Shown here piece after piece: positions 18,715-26,766 of a stretch of 64,000 nucleotides of DNA. Source of the DNA: Granulicella sp. Lineage in GTDB: Bacteria; Acidobacteriota; Terriglobia; Terriglobales; Acidobacteriaceae. Positions within the stretch are counted from its first letter, which is position 1; each line of letters begins with the position of its first letter. The position numbers and the translations under genes were made by a program. The stretch covers positions 1-64,000 of the forward strand of contig DAIDGQ010000035.1 in assembly GCA_027452215.1 (NCBI GenBank), read 5' to 3'. The notes beneath the pieces are model-generated. The model was not told the origin of the DNA, made no database searches, and saw nothing but the letters and a program-made list of their open reading frames with translations.

Positions 18715-19715
18715 GAGAAACACCGAGAAGAGCTGCCGATGCTATAAATATAATTCCAACGCTCGAACAGCCCGGCGCAATCGGAGGTGATCATCGAATA
18801 CCTGACCAAGGTAGTTTGGTGCAACCAGAACGTTAGCGAATGCCGGACCTATTCGGTCCAACAAAGGAGCAGCCGGAAGGTAAGAAGCCCAATCCCAATC
18901 TATGGTCAGGCCCTGTCTTTCCTTTCCCTAGCATGACAATCCAAGAATGGACACAAACGCTCCTAAATAGCAATTCATCCGTTCCACTGTTGCGGTTCTC
19001 CGTCGACGCGGAAGAAGCAGAAGCGAACAGGACGGTAGGGAGTCAAAATGAGGTTCCTAGGGGCTGCTCTTCAAATAGAAACTCAGAGGCAAAATGGCAC
19101 CTGTATTCCCGTCCATCCTCCTTGGAATTTGTCAGAGCCAACGCCAGACCGTACTACGTCCAAGGAAGTAAGGATTTGTTCTGGCTGATCTCTAGCAAGT
19201 TTTATGGAGACGCGTCCCGGTTGTATTCGTTGAGTTCCTCTCGAGAAACGGCGGGAGTTCCCTGCTCCGCTGAGCTGAACCGGGAAATCAATAGATCAAG
19301 TCCGGCTGTACGCTTTAGCTCGTCGATATCGCCTTTCTCGCTTCCGGTATCAAGATCTCTCCAATTAGGTTGCCCCTTCGTCCTGGCGCATTGCTCGCCG
19401 TCACAGCTATTTATGACGGTCTTTATGGCGCATTGAACAACAGTCTGCCGGACGGATAGGACTGTCTATTTCTCGACCTCTCGGTAGAAGCACAGGGCAT
19501 CAATCACGCCACTTCAAGCTATTTTCGGTCGTCACGCTGATAGGGGCCCAACAGCGACAGGGATCGGTCTGTGCGGTTGTGAGTCGCCCAGGCGGGGTCT
19601 TGAACGGCTAAGAACCTCACTTCTTAGGTTTGCTTTATTCGAAGGGTTCATCGCGCTTCGGATACAATTGAAAGATTGGCTCTAACGAGAGAGAAAGAGT
19701 GCGGATAGACACCTT
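18715..19715 (+). other. ~1 kb decayed or non-coding stretch before the stressosome operon
   Basis: The only sizeable frame (18840-19436, 198 codons) is rich in Ser, Arg and Pro, lacks a ribosome site and matches no family I know; I do not support it as a gene. The final 60 bases before rsbR contain ATACAAT at 19660-19666, a possible -10 element, with no good -35. A GAGAGAAAGAG purine run at 19688-19698 lies somewhat far from the rsbR start codon at 19716. Confidence 0.4.
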
Positions 19716-20594
19716 ATGAGCGTATTTCACCAAGTCGTAAAGGCAAATGAGAGCGCTATTCTCGTTGGCTGGTTAAAACAGATGTCAGCCAGCACGAGAC
19801 GAGGCGATCTGATCAATGATGTGGACCTGAAAGAACAGGCATCCGAATTTCTCAAGCTATTTACAGAAGCGTGTCAGAAGAGCTCCGATGTGCAGTCGGA
19901 GGCCTTTGCTTCAACCCAAGAGTTTCTGGCTGAGATTGCAAAGAGCCGGCTGGAGCAGGGGTTCAGCACGTCGGAGACGGCGATGTTTGTGCTCTCTCTG
20001 AAGCAGCCGATCTTCAGCGCGATACGAGACGCCTTCAAGGCCAATCCTTCGGAGTTAGTGTCTGAGATATGGGCCAGCGGGGACTTGCTCGATCAACTTG
20101 CGATGCTGACGATCGATAGTGCGATCACGATCCGCGAACTGACGATCAGCCGGCAGCAGGAAGAGATGCTGGAGCTCTCCACTCCGGTCGTCAAGCTTTG
20201 GGACGGCATTCTTGCTCTTCCGCTGATTGGGACACTGGACAGCGCACGGACGCAGGTGGTGATGGAGTCTCTTCTGTCGGCGATCGTTGAGACCAACAGC
20301 CAGATTGCGATTATTGACATAACTGGCGTGCCTACGGTGGACACGCTGGTTGCTCAGCATCTGATCAAGACGATTACGGCGGCACGCCTGATGGGGGCAG
20401 ACTGCTACCTGAGCGGTATCCGTCCCGCCATTGCGCAGACGATCGTGCATCTCGGGATTGAACTGATCGACGTGCAGACCAAGGCGAAGCTTTCGGATGC
20501 GTTTGCTCTGGCGCTGCAGCGGCTGGGGAAGGCAGTCGTCACAACCAAGCCTTCTGCCACGAGTCCGGCGCAGGGCAGGAATCGGGTAGCCTGA
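19716..20594 (+). CDS. rsbR: RsbR-type stressosome scaffold protein (STAS domain)
   Basis: A 292-residue RsbR paralogue, the sensor and scaffold subunit of the cytoplasmic stressosome. Residues 1-150 form a helical N-terminal sensor region, probably the non-heme globin-like fold of RsbR proteins. The STAS domain covers about 155-280 and contains IIDITGVPTVDTLVAQHLI with a candidate phospho-Thr at 210, and SGIRPAIAQTIVHLG. The start ATG gives the standard family length. It is followed after two bases by rsbS. What the N-terminal domain senses cannot be read from sequence; there is no PAS, LOV or heme motif. Confidence 0.9.
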   Translation: MSVFHQVVKANESAILVGWLKQMSASTRRGDLINDVDLKEQASEFLKLFTEACQKSSDVQSEAFASTQEFLAEIAKSRLEQGFSTSETAMFVLSLKQPIFSAIRDAFKANPSELVSEIWASGDLLDQLAMLTIDSAITIRELTISRQQEEMLELSTPVVKLWDGILALPLIGTLDSARTQVVMESLLSAIVETNSQIAIIDITGVPTVDTLVAQHLIKTITAARLMGADCYLSGIRPAIAQTIVHLGIELIDVQTKAKLSDAFALALQRLGKAVVTTKPSATSPAQGRNRVA

Positions 20595-20596
20595 GC

Positions 20597-20992
20597 ATGG
20601 ACCGTATTCCCATTTTAAAATTCGGGGACTGCCTGCTGATCACGATTCAGGTAGATATGCATGATCAGCTGGCGTTGACGCTGCAGGAAGACCTGACGGC
20701 GCAGATTGCCAAGCACGCGTCGCGGGGAGTTCTGATCGACATCTCGTCGCTCGAGATTGTGGACTCTTTTATTGGCCGGATGCTTGCGAATATTGCCGCG
20801 ATGTCACGCATTCTCGATGCCCAGACGGTGCTGACGGGAATGCAGCCGGCTGTTGCCATAACGCTGGTGGAGCTCGGGATGTCTCTGCCGGGAATTAAGA
20901 CCGCGCTGAACGTTGAGCGCGGAATGGATCTACTGCAGGAGTTCATCTATCGAGAGCCGGAATCGGAAGACCTGCATGGCTCTGAAGGCTGA
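20597..20992 (+). CDS. rsbS: RsbS, stressosome STAS protein
   Basis: A 131-residue single STAS domain, the subunit that with RsbR sequesters RsbT. The motif DISSLEIVDSFIGR places the phosphorylatable Ser at residue 57, where B. subtilis RsbS has Ser59. TGMQPAVAITLVELG forms the next conserved strand and helix. It is tightly coupled: 2 bases after rsbR, and its last 17 bases overlap rsbT. The C-terminal 20 residues are acidic and extend beyond the STAS fold. Confidence 0.93.
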   Translation: MDRIPILKFGDCLLITIQVDMHDQLALTLQEDLTAQIAKHASRGVLIDISSLEIVDSFIGRMLANIAAMSRILDAQTVLTGMQPAVAITLVELGMSLPGIKTALNVERGMDLLQEFIYREPESEDLHGSEG

Positions 20993-21377
20993 AACCCACC
21001 CCATTGCGACGTCGAACGACGTCGTTCGTGTTCGGCAAATCGTGCGAGCGGCGACAATCCAACTCAAGTTCAGCCTGGTAGAGCAGACGAAATTTGTCAC
21101 GGCCACGAGCGAGCTTGCCCGCAATACTCTGGAACACGGGGGCGGCGGCTGGATGACGCTGGAGATGGTGAAGAACGGATTACGCGAAGGCATCAAGCTT
21201 ACGTTTCGGGACAACGGGCCTGGGATAGCAGATATAGAACTGGCTCTGAGCGAGGGATATACTTCGGCGGGCGGCATGGGGCTGGGACTGAGCGGAAGCA
21301 AGCGGCTGGTAAACGAATTTGAAATTACGAGCGAACTAGGACAAGGGACAACCGTTATTGTCACCCGCTGGAAGTAG
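20976..21377 (+). CDS. rsbT: RsbT, switch serine/threonine kinase
   Basis: A 133-residue GHKL-fold kinase that phosphorylates RsbR and RsbS under stress and then leaves the complex to act on a partner. ATP-site motifs: ELARNTLEHG (N box), FRDNGPGI (G1) and GGMGLGLSGSKRL (G2). The start ATG at 20976 sits inside rsbS, a typical overlap. In Bacillus the released RsbT activates the phosphatase RsbU; no RsbU, RsbV, RsbW or sigma factor is seen in the window. The target here may be one of the next genes. Confidence 0.93.
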   Translation: MALKAETHPIATSNDVVRVRQIVRAATIQLKFSLVEQTKFVTATSELARNTLEHGGGGWMTLEMVKNGLREGIKLTFRDNGPGIADIELALSEGYTSAGGMGLGLSGSKRLVNEFEITSELGQGTTVIVTRWK

Positions 21378-21382
21378 GGTAC

Positions 21383-22375
21383 TTGCGACATACACACAAA
21401 TCGGTGCCCATTACGGATCGCAGCTCGGTAGGGGAGGCTCGGCGTGCGGCTCTTAATGCGGCGCAGATGCTCGGGTTTGATACGTCGCGTCGCAGCGATA
21501 TTGGAATAGTTGCCACGGAAGCCGCAAACAATATCCTGCTGCATGCTCAGCGCGGTGAGTTTTTGATCTGCCCTGGAGAGAGTGCGGAGGCGACCTGGCT
21601 GGATCTGCTTGCGCTTGATTTGGGACCGGGCATCGGTGACATAGGGCGCGCGATGGAAGACGGGTACTCGACGATTGGGACGCCGGGGCAGGGGCTGGGA
21701 GCGATCAAGCGGCTGTCGGATGCATCGTCACTGTATTCTGTGCCGGGCAAGGGGACCGCTTACTGGAGCCGGTTCGAGACGGGCCCTCCGCCGCGCGCGT
21801 GTGTGGTGAACCTTCCAGTGCGGGGGGAGAGCGTACCGGGAGACTCGTATTTTGTGTATAGAAGCGGCAGGCGATCTATCTACATGATGGTCGATGGACT
21901 TGGGCATGGCCCGGGAGCGACCGAAGCCGCGGACGAGGCGGTATCGTCCACACAGAATCTTCTGAACTGCGGGCCTGCGGAGATCATCACTCGATCCCAT
22001 GAAGCGCTGAAAAAGACTCGCGGAGCGGCGATGTCGGTGGCGATTGTGGATGAAGATTTATGGACTCTGACCTATGCGGGTGCGGGCAATATCAGTGCTC
22101 TGCTGGTCAGCGGATCTTCGTACAAGAGCCTGCTCTCGCAGAACGGAACGGTCGGAGCAATTCTGCCTCGCGTGGTCCACGAGTACGCTTACCCCGTGGG
22201 GCCAAATTCGATGCTGGTATTGTTCTCAGACGGGCTGACTTCGAAGACAAATCCAATACCGTATGCCGGTTTCCAGAACAGGCATCCGATGCTGCTGGCC
22301 GGACTTCTCTATCGTGACTTCAGTCGACTGCGCGACGACTCCACGGTGATGGTGGCCCCTTTGAGAGGAAATTGA
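21383..22375 (+). CDS. RsbX-like phosphatase with N-terminal RsbT/W-type ATPase domain
   Basis: A 330-residue two-domain protein. Residues about 10-140 are a HATPase_c_2 domain like anti-sigma kinases (IVATEAANNILLHA, LGPGIGDI, GQGLGAIKRL). Residues about 140-328 are a PP2C/SpoIIE phosphatase like RsbX, with MMVDGLGHG for metal binding, GAGNISALLV and LFSDGLTSK. By family it would remove phosphate from RsbR and RsbS and reset the stressosome. The listed start is TTG at 21383, five bases after rsbT; an in-frame GTG at codon 8 is an alternative. Position and domains fit the R-S-T-X order known from other stressosome operons. Confidence 0.85.
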   Translation: MRHTHKSVPITDRSSVGEARRAALNAAQMLGFDTSRRSDIGIVATEAANNILLHAQRGEFLICPGESAEATWLDLLALDLGPGIGDIGRAMEDGYSTIGTPGQGLGAIKRLSDASSLYSVPGKGTAYWSRFETGPPPRACVVNLPVRGESVPGDSYFVYRSGRRSIYMMVDGLGHGPGATEAADEAVSSTQNLLNCGPAEIITRSHEALKKTRGAAMSVAIVDEDLWTLTYAGAGNISALLVSGSSYKSLLSQNGTVGAILPRVVHEYAYPVGPNSMLVLFSDGLTSKTNPIPYAGFQNRHPMLLAGLLYRDFSRLRDDSTVMVAPLRGN

Positions 22376-22376
22376 A

Positions 22377-24503
22377 GTGGACCGCCAACTTCACAGCCTG
22401 ACACTGAGAGATGAGCGAGACGTGGTGACGGCTCGTCAACGCGCGAGATCGATCGCCGGTGCGCTGGGATTCGATCACCACGACCAGATCAGGATAGCGA
22501 CCGCGGTATCCGAGATTGCACGGAACGCATTTCGGTATGCAAGCGATGGGGCGGTCTCCTTCAGGGTGGATCCGAAGTTGCGAATGCTTCGCGTTTCGGT
22601 TGTCGACCACGGAAACGGGATTCCTCATTTGAACTTGGTGCTCGGTGGATCCTATCGATCGACGACGGGGATGGGCATGGGCATCCTCGGGACCAAGCGC
22701 CTGATGGATGATTTTTCCATTGAGAGTACGCCGCTAGGCACAGCGGTTGAGTTTGCAAAATGTCTTCCGGCACATAGCCGGGGACTGGATGAACCGGGGC
22801 TTGATCGCGTGGCCGCAGAGGTCGCACGGCTGCATCCTGCGCTGCCAATCGATGAACTGCAGACGCAGAACCGAGAGCTGCTGAGAATGCTGACCGAGCT
22901 TCGCGAGCGCGAGGAGGAGCTGAAGCGCATGAATCTGGAGCTACGGGATACGAATCGGGGAGTCGTTGCACTCCATGCGGAGCTCGATGAACGCGCCGAC
23001 TATCTTCGTCGGGCTTCGGAGCTTAAGACGAGCTTTCTTTCGAACACGTCGCATGAGTTTCGGACGCCGCTGAACTCGATGCTGGCGCTGACTCGGATGC
23101 TGCTGGAACGGATGGACGGGGAGCTTACACATGAGCAGGACCAGCAGGTCCGGTTTATTCAGCGATCGGCGCAGGAGCTAGCCCAAATGGTCGATGACCT
23201 TCTGGATCTGGCCAAGGTGGAAGCAGGCCGCCTGGAGGTGAGACCGAAGGAGTTCACGATCGCTGATTTGTTTGGCGCGTTGCGGGGCATGCTGAAGCCG
23301 TTGGTTGCGGAGACTGCCCTGACGCTGGTCTTCGACGCTCCCGAGACCCTTGAGCCGATTTATTCGGATGAACAGAAGGTCTCGCAGATCCTTCGGAACT
23401 TCATTTCGAACGCGATCAAATTCACCCAAGAGGGTGAGATTCGCACATCAGCAAGACGCGTCGGTGAGTTCATTGAGTTTGCCGTTGTCGACCCAGGGAT
23501 AGGTATCGCAGAGCACGATCAGCAAATTATCTTCCAGGAATTCTCTCAGGTCGAAAGCAGCATGCAAGACAAGGTAAGAGGCACCGGTTTGGGGCTGCCG
23601 CTTTCACGTAAGCTAGCAGAACTGCTTGGCGGAACGGTGGGGGTCGATAGCACCGTCGGTGCTGGATCCAGCTTTTGGTTCACGATGCCCGCCAACTATG
23701 CGGTTGCGTCCCTGTCCAGGGAGATTAGGCTGCCGGAATTCGACCCCGATCGAAAGGTCGTCCTGATCGTCGAGGATAATTCGGAGAGCGCTCTGATGTA
23801 TTGCCGCTACCTCTCCACTGCCCAGTTCCAGCCACACGCTGTCTCGACTGTAGCCGAAGCCCAAAAATTTATGGACGAGATTCGACCATCAGCAGTGATT
23901 CTCGACCTGATGCTCGCCAACGACACTACATGGGAGCTATTGAAAAAAGTAAAAGCACGCAAGGAACCAATTCCCGTGCTGGTGTTAAGTGCCATAGATG
24001 ATCCGAGCCGCGTCTTCGAAGCAGGAGCAGATTGCTATCTGGTGAAACCCTTCGCACCCGATCAGATGATCGCCGAGATTCGTCGGCTCACAACCATGGA
24101 GCGACGCCTACGTATCCTGCTCATTGATGATAGTGAAGTATCGCGCTATCTGCTGCGCAGCGAAATCCCAGAGGCGATCTATGAGGTCTTTGAAGCTCGT
24201 CACGGTGTGGAGGGTCTACGCATGGCGCAGGAACTAAAGCCTGACATGATCTTTCTGGATTTCTACATGCCTGATCTGAATGGGGCAGAGGTGTTGCGAC
24301 ACCTCAAGAACACCGAAAGCCTTTCTAATACAAGGGTTGTGCTTCATTCGACCAAAACATTAAGTGACAAAGAGATTAGATATTTCCGCGACAATTCCGT
24401 TTTCATTTTTTCCAAGCAGGCCATGGCTCTTCCAGATTCCGGTTCTTCGATACGCAAACTGGTGGAGAGATTGACCCAGAGACCCTCTGCTGAGGACCAG
24501 TAA
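22377..24503 (+). CDS. hybrid histidine kinase with N-terminal RsbT-like ATPase and two receivers
   Basis: A 708-residue cytoplasmic protein. Residues 1-130 are an RsbT/RsbW-type ATPase (VSEIARNAFRYA, VVDHGNGI, GMGMGILGTKRL). A coiled coil spans about 155-215. HisKA has SHEFRTPLN with phospho-His 226. The kinase ATPase covers about 330-440 with GTGLGLPLS. Receiver 1 is about 455-570 (VILDLM, the phospho-Asp context) and receiver 2 about 577-700 (IFLDFYMPDLNG). GTG start with GAGAGGAA upstream, one base after the previous stop. An anti-sigma-type ATPase joined to a hybrid kinase, directly behind rsbRSTX, suggests that this is the stressosome output protein. No DNA-binding domain. Confidence 0.88.
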   Translation: MDRQLHSLTLRDERDVVTARQRARSIAGALGFDHHDQIRIATAVSEIARNAFRYASDGAVSFRVDPKLRMLRVSVVDHGNGIPHLNLVLGGSYRSTTGMGMGILGTKRLMDDFSIESTPLGTAVEFAKCLPAHSRGLDEPGLDRVAAEVARLHPALPIDELQTQNRELLRMLTELREREEELKRMNLELRDTNRGVVALHAELDERADYLRRASELKTSFLSNTSHEFRTPLNSMLALTRMLLERMDGELTHEQDQQVRFIQRSAQELAQMVDDLLDLAKVEAGRLEVRPKEFTIADLFGALRGMLKPLVAETALTLVFDAPETLEPIYSDEQKVSQILRNFISNAIKFTQEGEIRTSARRVGEFIEFAVVDPGIGIAEHDQQIIFQEFSQVESSMQDKVRGTGLGLPLSRKLAELLGGTVGVDSTVGAGSSFWFTMPANYAVASLSREIRLPEFDPDRKVVLIVEDNSESALMYCRYLSTAQFQPHAVSTVAEAQKFMDEIRPSAVILDLMLANDTTWELLKKVKARKEPIPVLVLSAIDDPSRVFEAGADCYLVKPFAPDQMIAEIRRLTTMERRLRILLIDDSEVSRYLLRSEIPEAIYEVFEARHGVEGLRMAQELKPDMIFLDFYMPDLNGAEVLRHLKNTESLSNTRVVLHSTKTLSDKEIRYFRDNSVFIFSKQAMALPDSGSSIRKLVERLTQRPSAEDQ

Positions 24504-24504
24504 G

Positions 24505-25992
24505 ATGCCGGAACTGACATCAAGGGCACGCGTGCTCCTCATTGACGATGAGGATGCCTCAAGATATATCTTTCGCCGTATCCTTACACGCGCGGGTTTC
24601 GATGTGGACGAGGCCTCGACAGGATCCGAGGGGCTAGCCATGGGCGATTCCATCCCGGATATCATTCTTGCGGATGTCAATCTCCCCGACATGCTTGGCT
24701 ACGAGGTCTGTCGGCGCCTGAAGGCTAACCCACCCACTGCCGGCATCCCTGTCATACAGGTGTCCGCAGCCTTCGTCTCAAATGAGAGCAAAGTACAGGG
24801 CCTACAGGGCGGAGCGGATGCTTATCTTACACAGCCGGTGGAACCTGCGGTTCTGGTGGCGCAGATTAATGCCCTTTTACGGCTGCGCCGAGCGGAATCT
24901 ATGTCTCGGCTCTCGGGGCTGCAATGGGAGATCACTTTCAATGCACTCAGTGACGGTATTGCACTTGCGGATGAGAACGGTTTACTTTTGCGTGCTAACT
25001 CAACCTTCATGAGGTTACTGGACCTCGTTTATTCGGAGATAGAGGGGCTGCCACTTTCGAAAATATTTGCATCCCGATTCGCGCCCACTCTTGCAGACTT
25101 GATGGCTCCGGCGGGAGATGCGCAAGCCCTTGAGTTGAGCTTCGGGTACCGCTGGTTCAATGTCCGCTACAACAAAATCGAATCCGATCCCATAAAGCCA
25201 GCAGGTTCAATTTTGATTATTTCCGATATTACGGATTATAAGAAGCTACAAGAAACGTTGAAGTCAACTGAACGACTGGCTGCCACAGGCCGATTGGCAC
25301 ACATTATGGCGCATGAAATCAACAATCCATTGGAGGCGATGTCGAATCTTCTATATCTTGCATCGAACGATTCAGGAAGTGAGCAGGAGAAGCACTCCTA
25401 TATTGAACAGGCATCGATTGAATTATTACGCATTAGCACGATTACCAGGCAAGTGCTGTCCTATCACCGCGAGTCTTTGTTCCCCTCGCTGATCCCTGCT
25501 GGTGAGATTATGGACGCAGCACTCGCAGTGTTCCGCTCGCATATTGCAGCAAGCGGGGTGGAACTAATTTCCCGTGTGGATTGTAAGCACGGAGTTCTTG
25601 TACGCGCCGGAGAGTTGAGACAGGTCTTCAGCAATTTCATTTCGAATGCCCTTGACGCTATGAGTGGTGGGCACGGAATTCTACGCGTACGATGCATGAT
25701 ATCCAGAAACTACTCATCGAGAGGGGTGGGAGTAAGATTCCTCTTTAGCGACACGGGTCATGGAATTCCCCAACAGACCCTCGCACACATCTTTGACCCT
25801 TTCTATACGACGAAGAATTCGAAAGGTTCTGGAATAGGGCTCTGGCTAAGTGAGGAGGTCGTAAAGAAGCATGGAGGCGTGATTCGTCTGCGAACCAGAA
25901 CTGAAGGTCAGTACAGGGGAACACTGTTCGACATTTTCCTGCCTATACCGGGAAACTCCAATAATCAATCGACTGTATTTGATGCGCAATGA
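24505..25992 (+). CDS. REC-PAS-histidine kinase
   Basis: A 495-residue kinase that begins with a receiver domain (LLIDDEDASRYIF; phospho-Asp in LADVNLPDM; about residues 8-125). A weakly conserved PAS domain follows at about 140-255, then a HisKA box MAHEINNPLEAM with His near 280, and a HATPase with FSDTGHGI and GSGIGLWLS. One base separates it from the preceding hybrid kinase, so it is the last gene of the stressosome operon. A receiver fused in front of a kinase lets an upstream phosphodonor, probably the hybrid kinase, control its activity. No DNA-binding output is encoded in the operon. Confidence 0.88.
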   Translation: MPELTSRARVLLIDDEDASRYIFRRILTRAGFDVDEASTGSEGLAMGDSIPDIILADVNLPDMLGYEVCRRLKANPPTAGIPVIQVSAAFVSNESKVQGLQGGADAYLTQPVEPAVLVAQINALLRLRRAESMSRLSGLQWEITFNALSDGIALADENGLLLRANSTFMRLLDLVYSEIEGLPLSKIFASRFAPTLADLMAPAGDAQALELSFGYRWFNVRYNKIESDPIKPAGSILIISDITDYKKLQETLKSTERLAATGRLAHIMAHEINNPLEAMSNLLYLASNDSGSEQEKHSYIEQASIELLRISTITRQVLSYHRESLFPSLIPAGEIMDAALAVFRSHIAASGVELISRVDCKHGVLVRAGELRQVFSNFISNALDAMSGGHGILRVRCMISRNYSSRGVGVRFLFSDTGHGIPQQTLAHIFDPFYTTKNSKGSGIGLWLSEEVVKKHGGVIRLRTRTEGQYRGTLFDIFLPIPGNSNNQSTVFDAQ

Positions 25993-26370
25993 GTCCTTGA
26001 TATCAAAGTTCCCCCTGACTTCGGACTGGCTAGCGCGCGCGAGTCATGCCTGTTCGTGATCGTTTATGAGTGCTGATGCTTTCCTCAAGGCTTTGGACTC
26101 TTACATCCTGGCGACAGCCGTAATTAGTTCTTGACTGAAAGATACATCTGCGAGAGGTCTACAAAGCCCTGTAAACGCCGCATCCGATTGATAGAGGTTC
26201 CAGTGAATGATGCGGATAGGTCACAGCCTCTTTCTTACGACTCCGCCGCATGTAGAGGTTGTCTCATTGCTCGACGATGGGTCCGGGCCGAATGATTGCG
26301 ACATGTACAACGCGATCCTGGAAGCATGTTCTGAGTAGCGTAATCGGATTGCAGACTGTAAGGTCATTTC
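25993..26370. other. 378 bp between convergent signalling genes
   Basis: No gene or clear terminator hairpin recognised. The open frame 26259-26468 is antisense to the receiver gene and is not credible. Confidence 0.55.
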
Positions 26371-26766
26371 TCAAGGTGTTTCAAGGTCCTTTTGCAAAGG
26401 ATTGCTGTAATGCTCAAGAACCTCAGCAACCGTACGGAAGAGCAGCTCCGGTCCTCCAACCTTACTGATAAACCTGTCGGCATACTTCGCATCGACCGGG
26501 ACTTCATTGACTCCAGAAATGATAATCACCGGCATCCACGGGCGGGCGGCTTTGATGAACTTGGTTAGTTCTGTTCCCGTCATCCCGGGCATCATTTGAT
26601 CGGAGAGCACAAGGCTAATTCCGCCCGACTCAAGGAGCTCCAACGCCTCCTTTCCTGAAGAAGCCGCTACGACCGTATAGCCTTGCTTTCGCAGAACCAG
26701 CGATCGAACGGTCCTGGGGATATCCTCGTCGTCGACACACAGGATGGCTATACCTTCAGCGCCCAT
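26371..26766 (-). CDS. single-domain response regulator
   Basis: A 131-residue receiver domain only: acidic pocket CVDDED near residue 11, phospho-Asp in LVLSDQMMPGMTG near 56, and SGV/Lys strand (FISKVGG) near 108. The ATG at 26766 lies inside the kinase gene, an 11-base overlap that implies translational coupling. The longer open frame is antisense noise within the kinase gene. Without an output domain it should work as a phosphate shuttle or sink, or through protein contacts with the neighbouring kinases. Confidence 0.85.
   Translation of the reverse strand: MGAEGIAILCVDDEDIPRTVRSLVLRKQGYTVVAASSGKEALELLESGGISLVLSDQMMPGMTGTELTKFIKAARPWMPVIIISGVNEVPVDAKYADRFISKVGGPELLFRTVAEVLEHYSNPLQKDLETP

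Noticed and set aside
18840-19436. 198-codon open frame before the stressosome operon
   Set aside because: No ribosome site, Ser/Arg/Pro-rich composition and no recognisable motif, next to clearly decayed genes.
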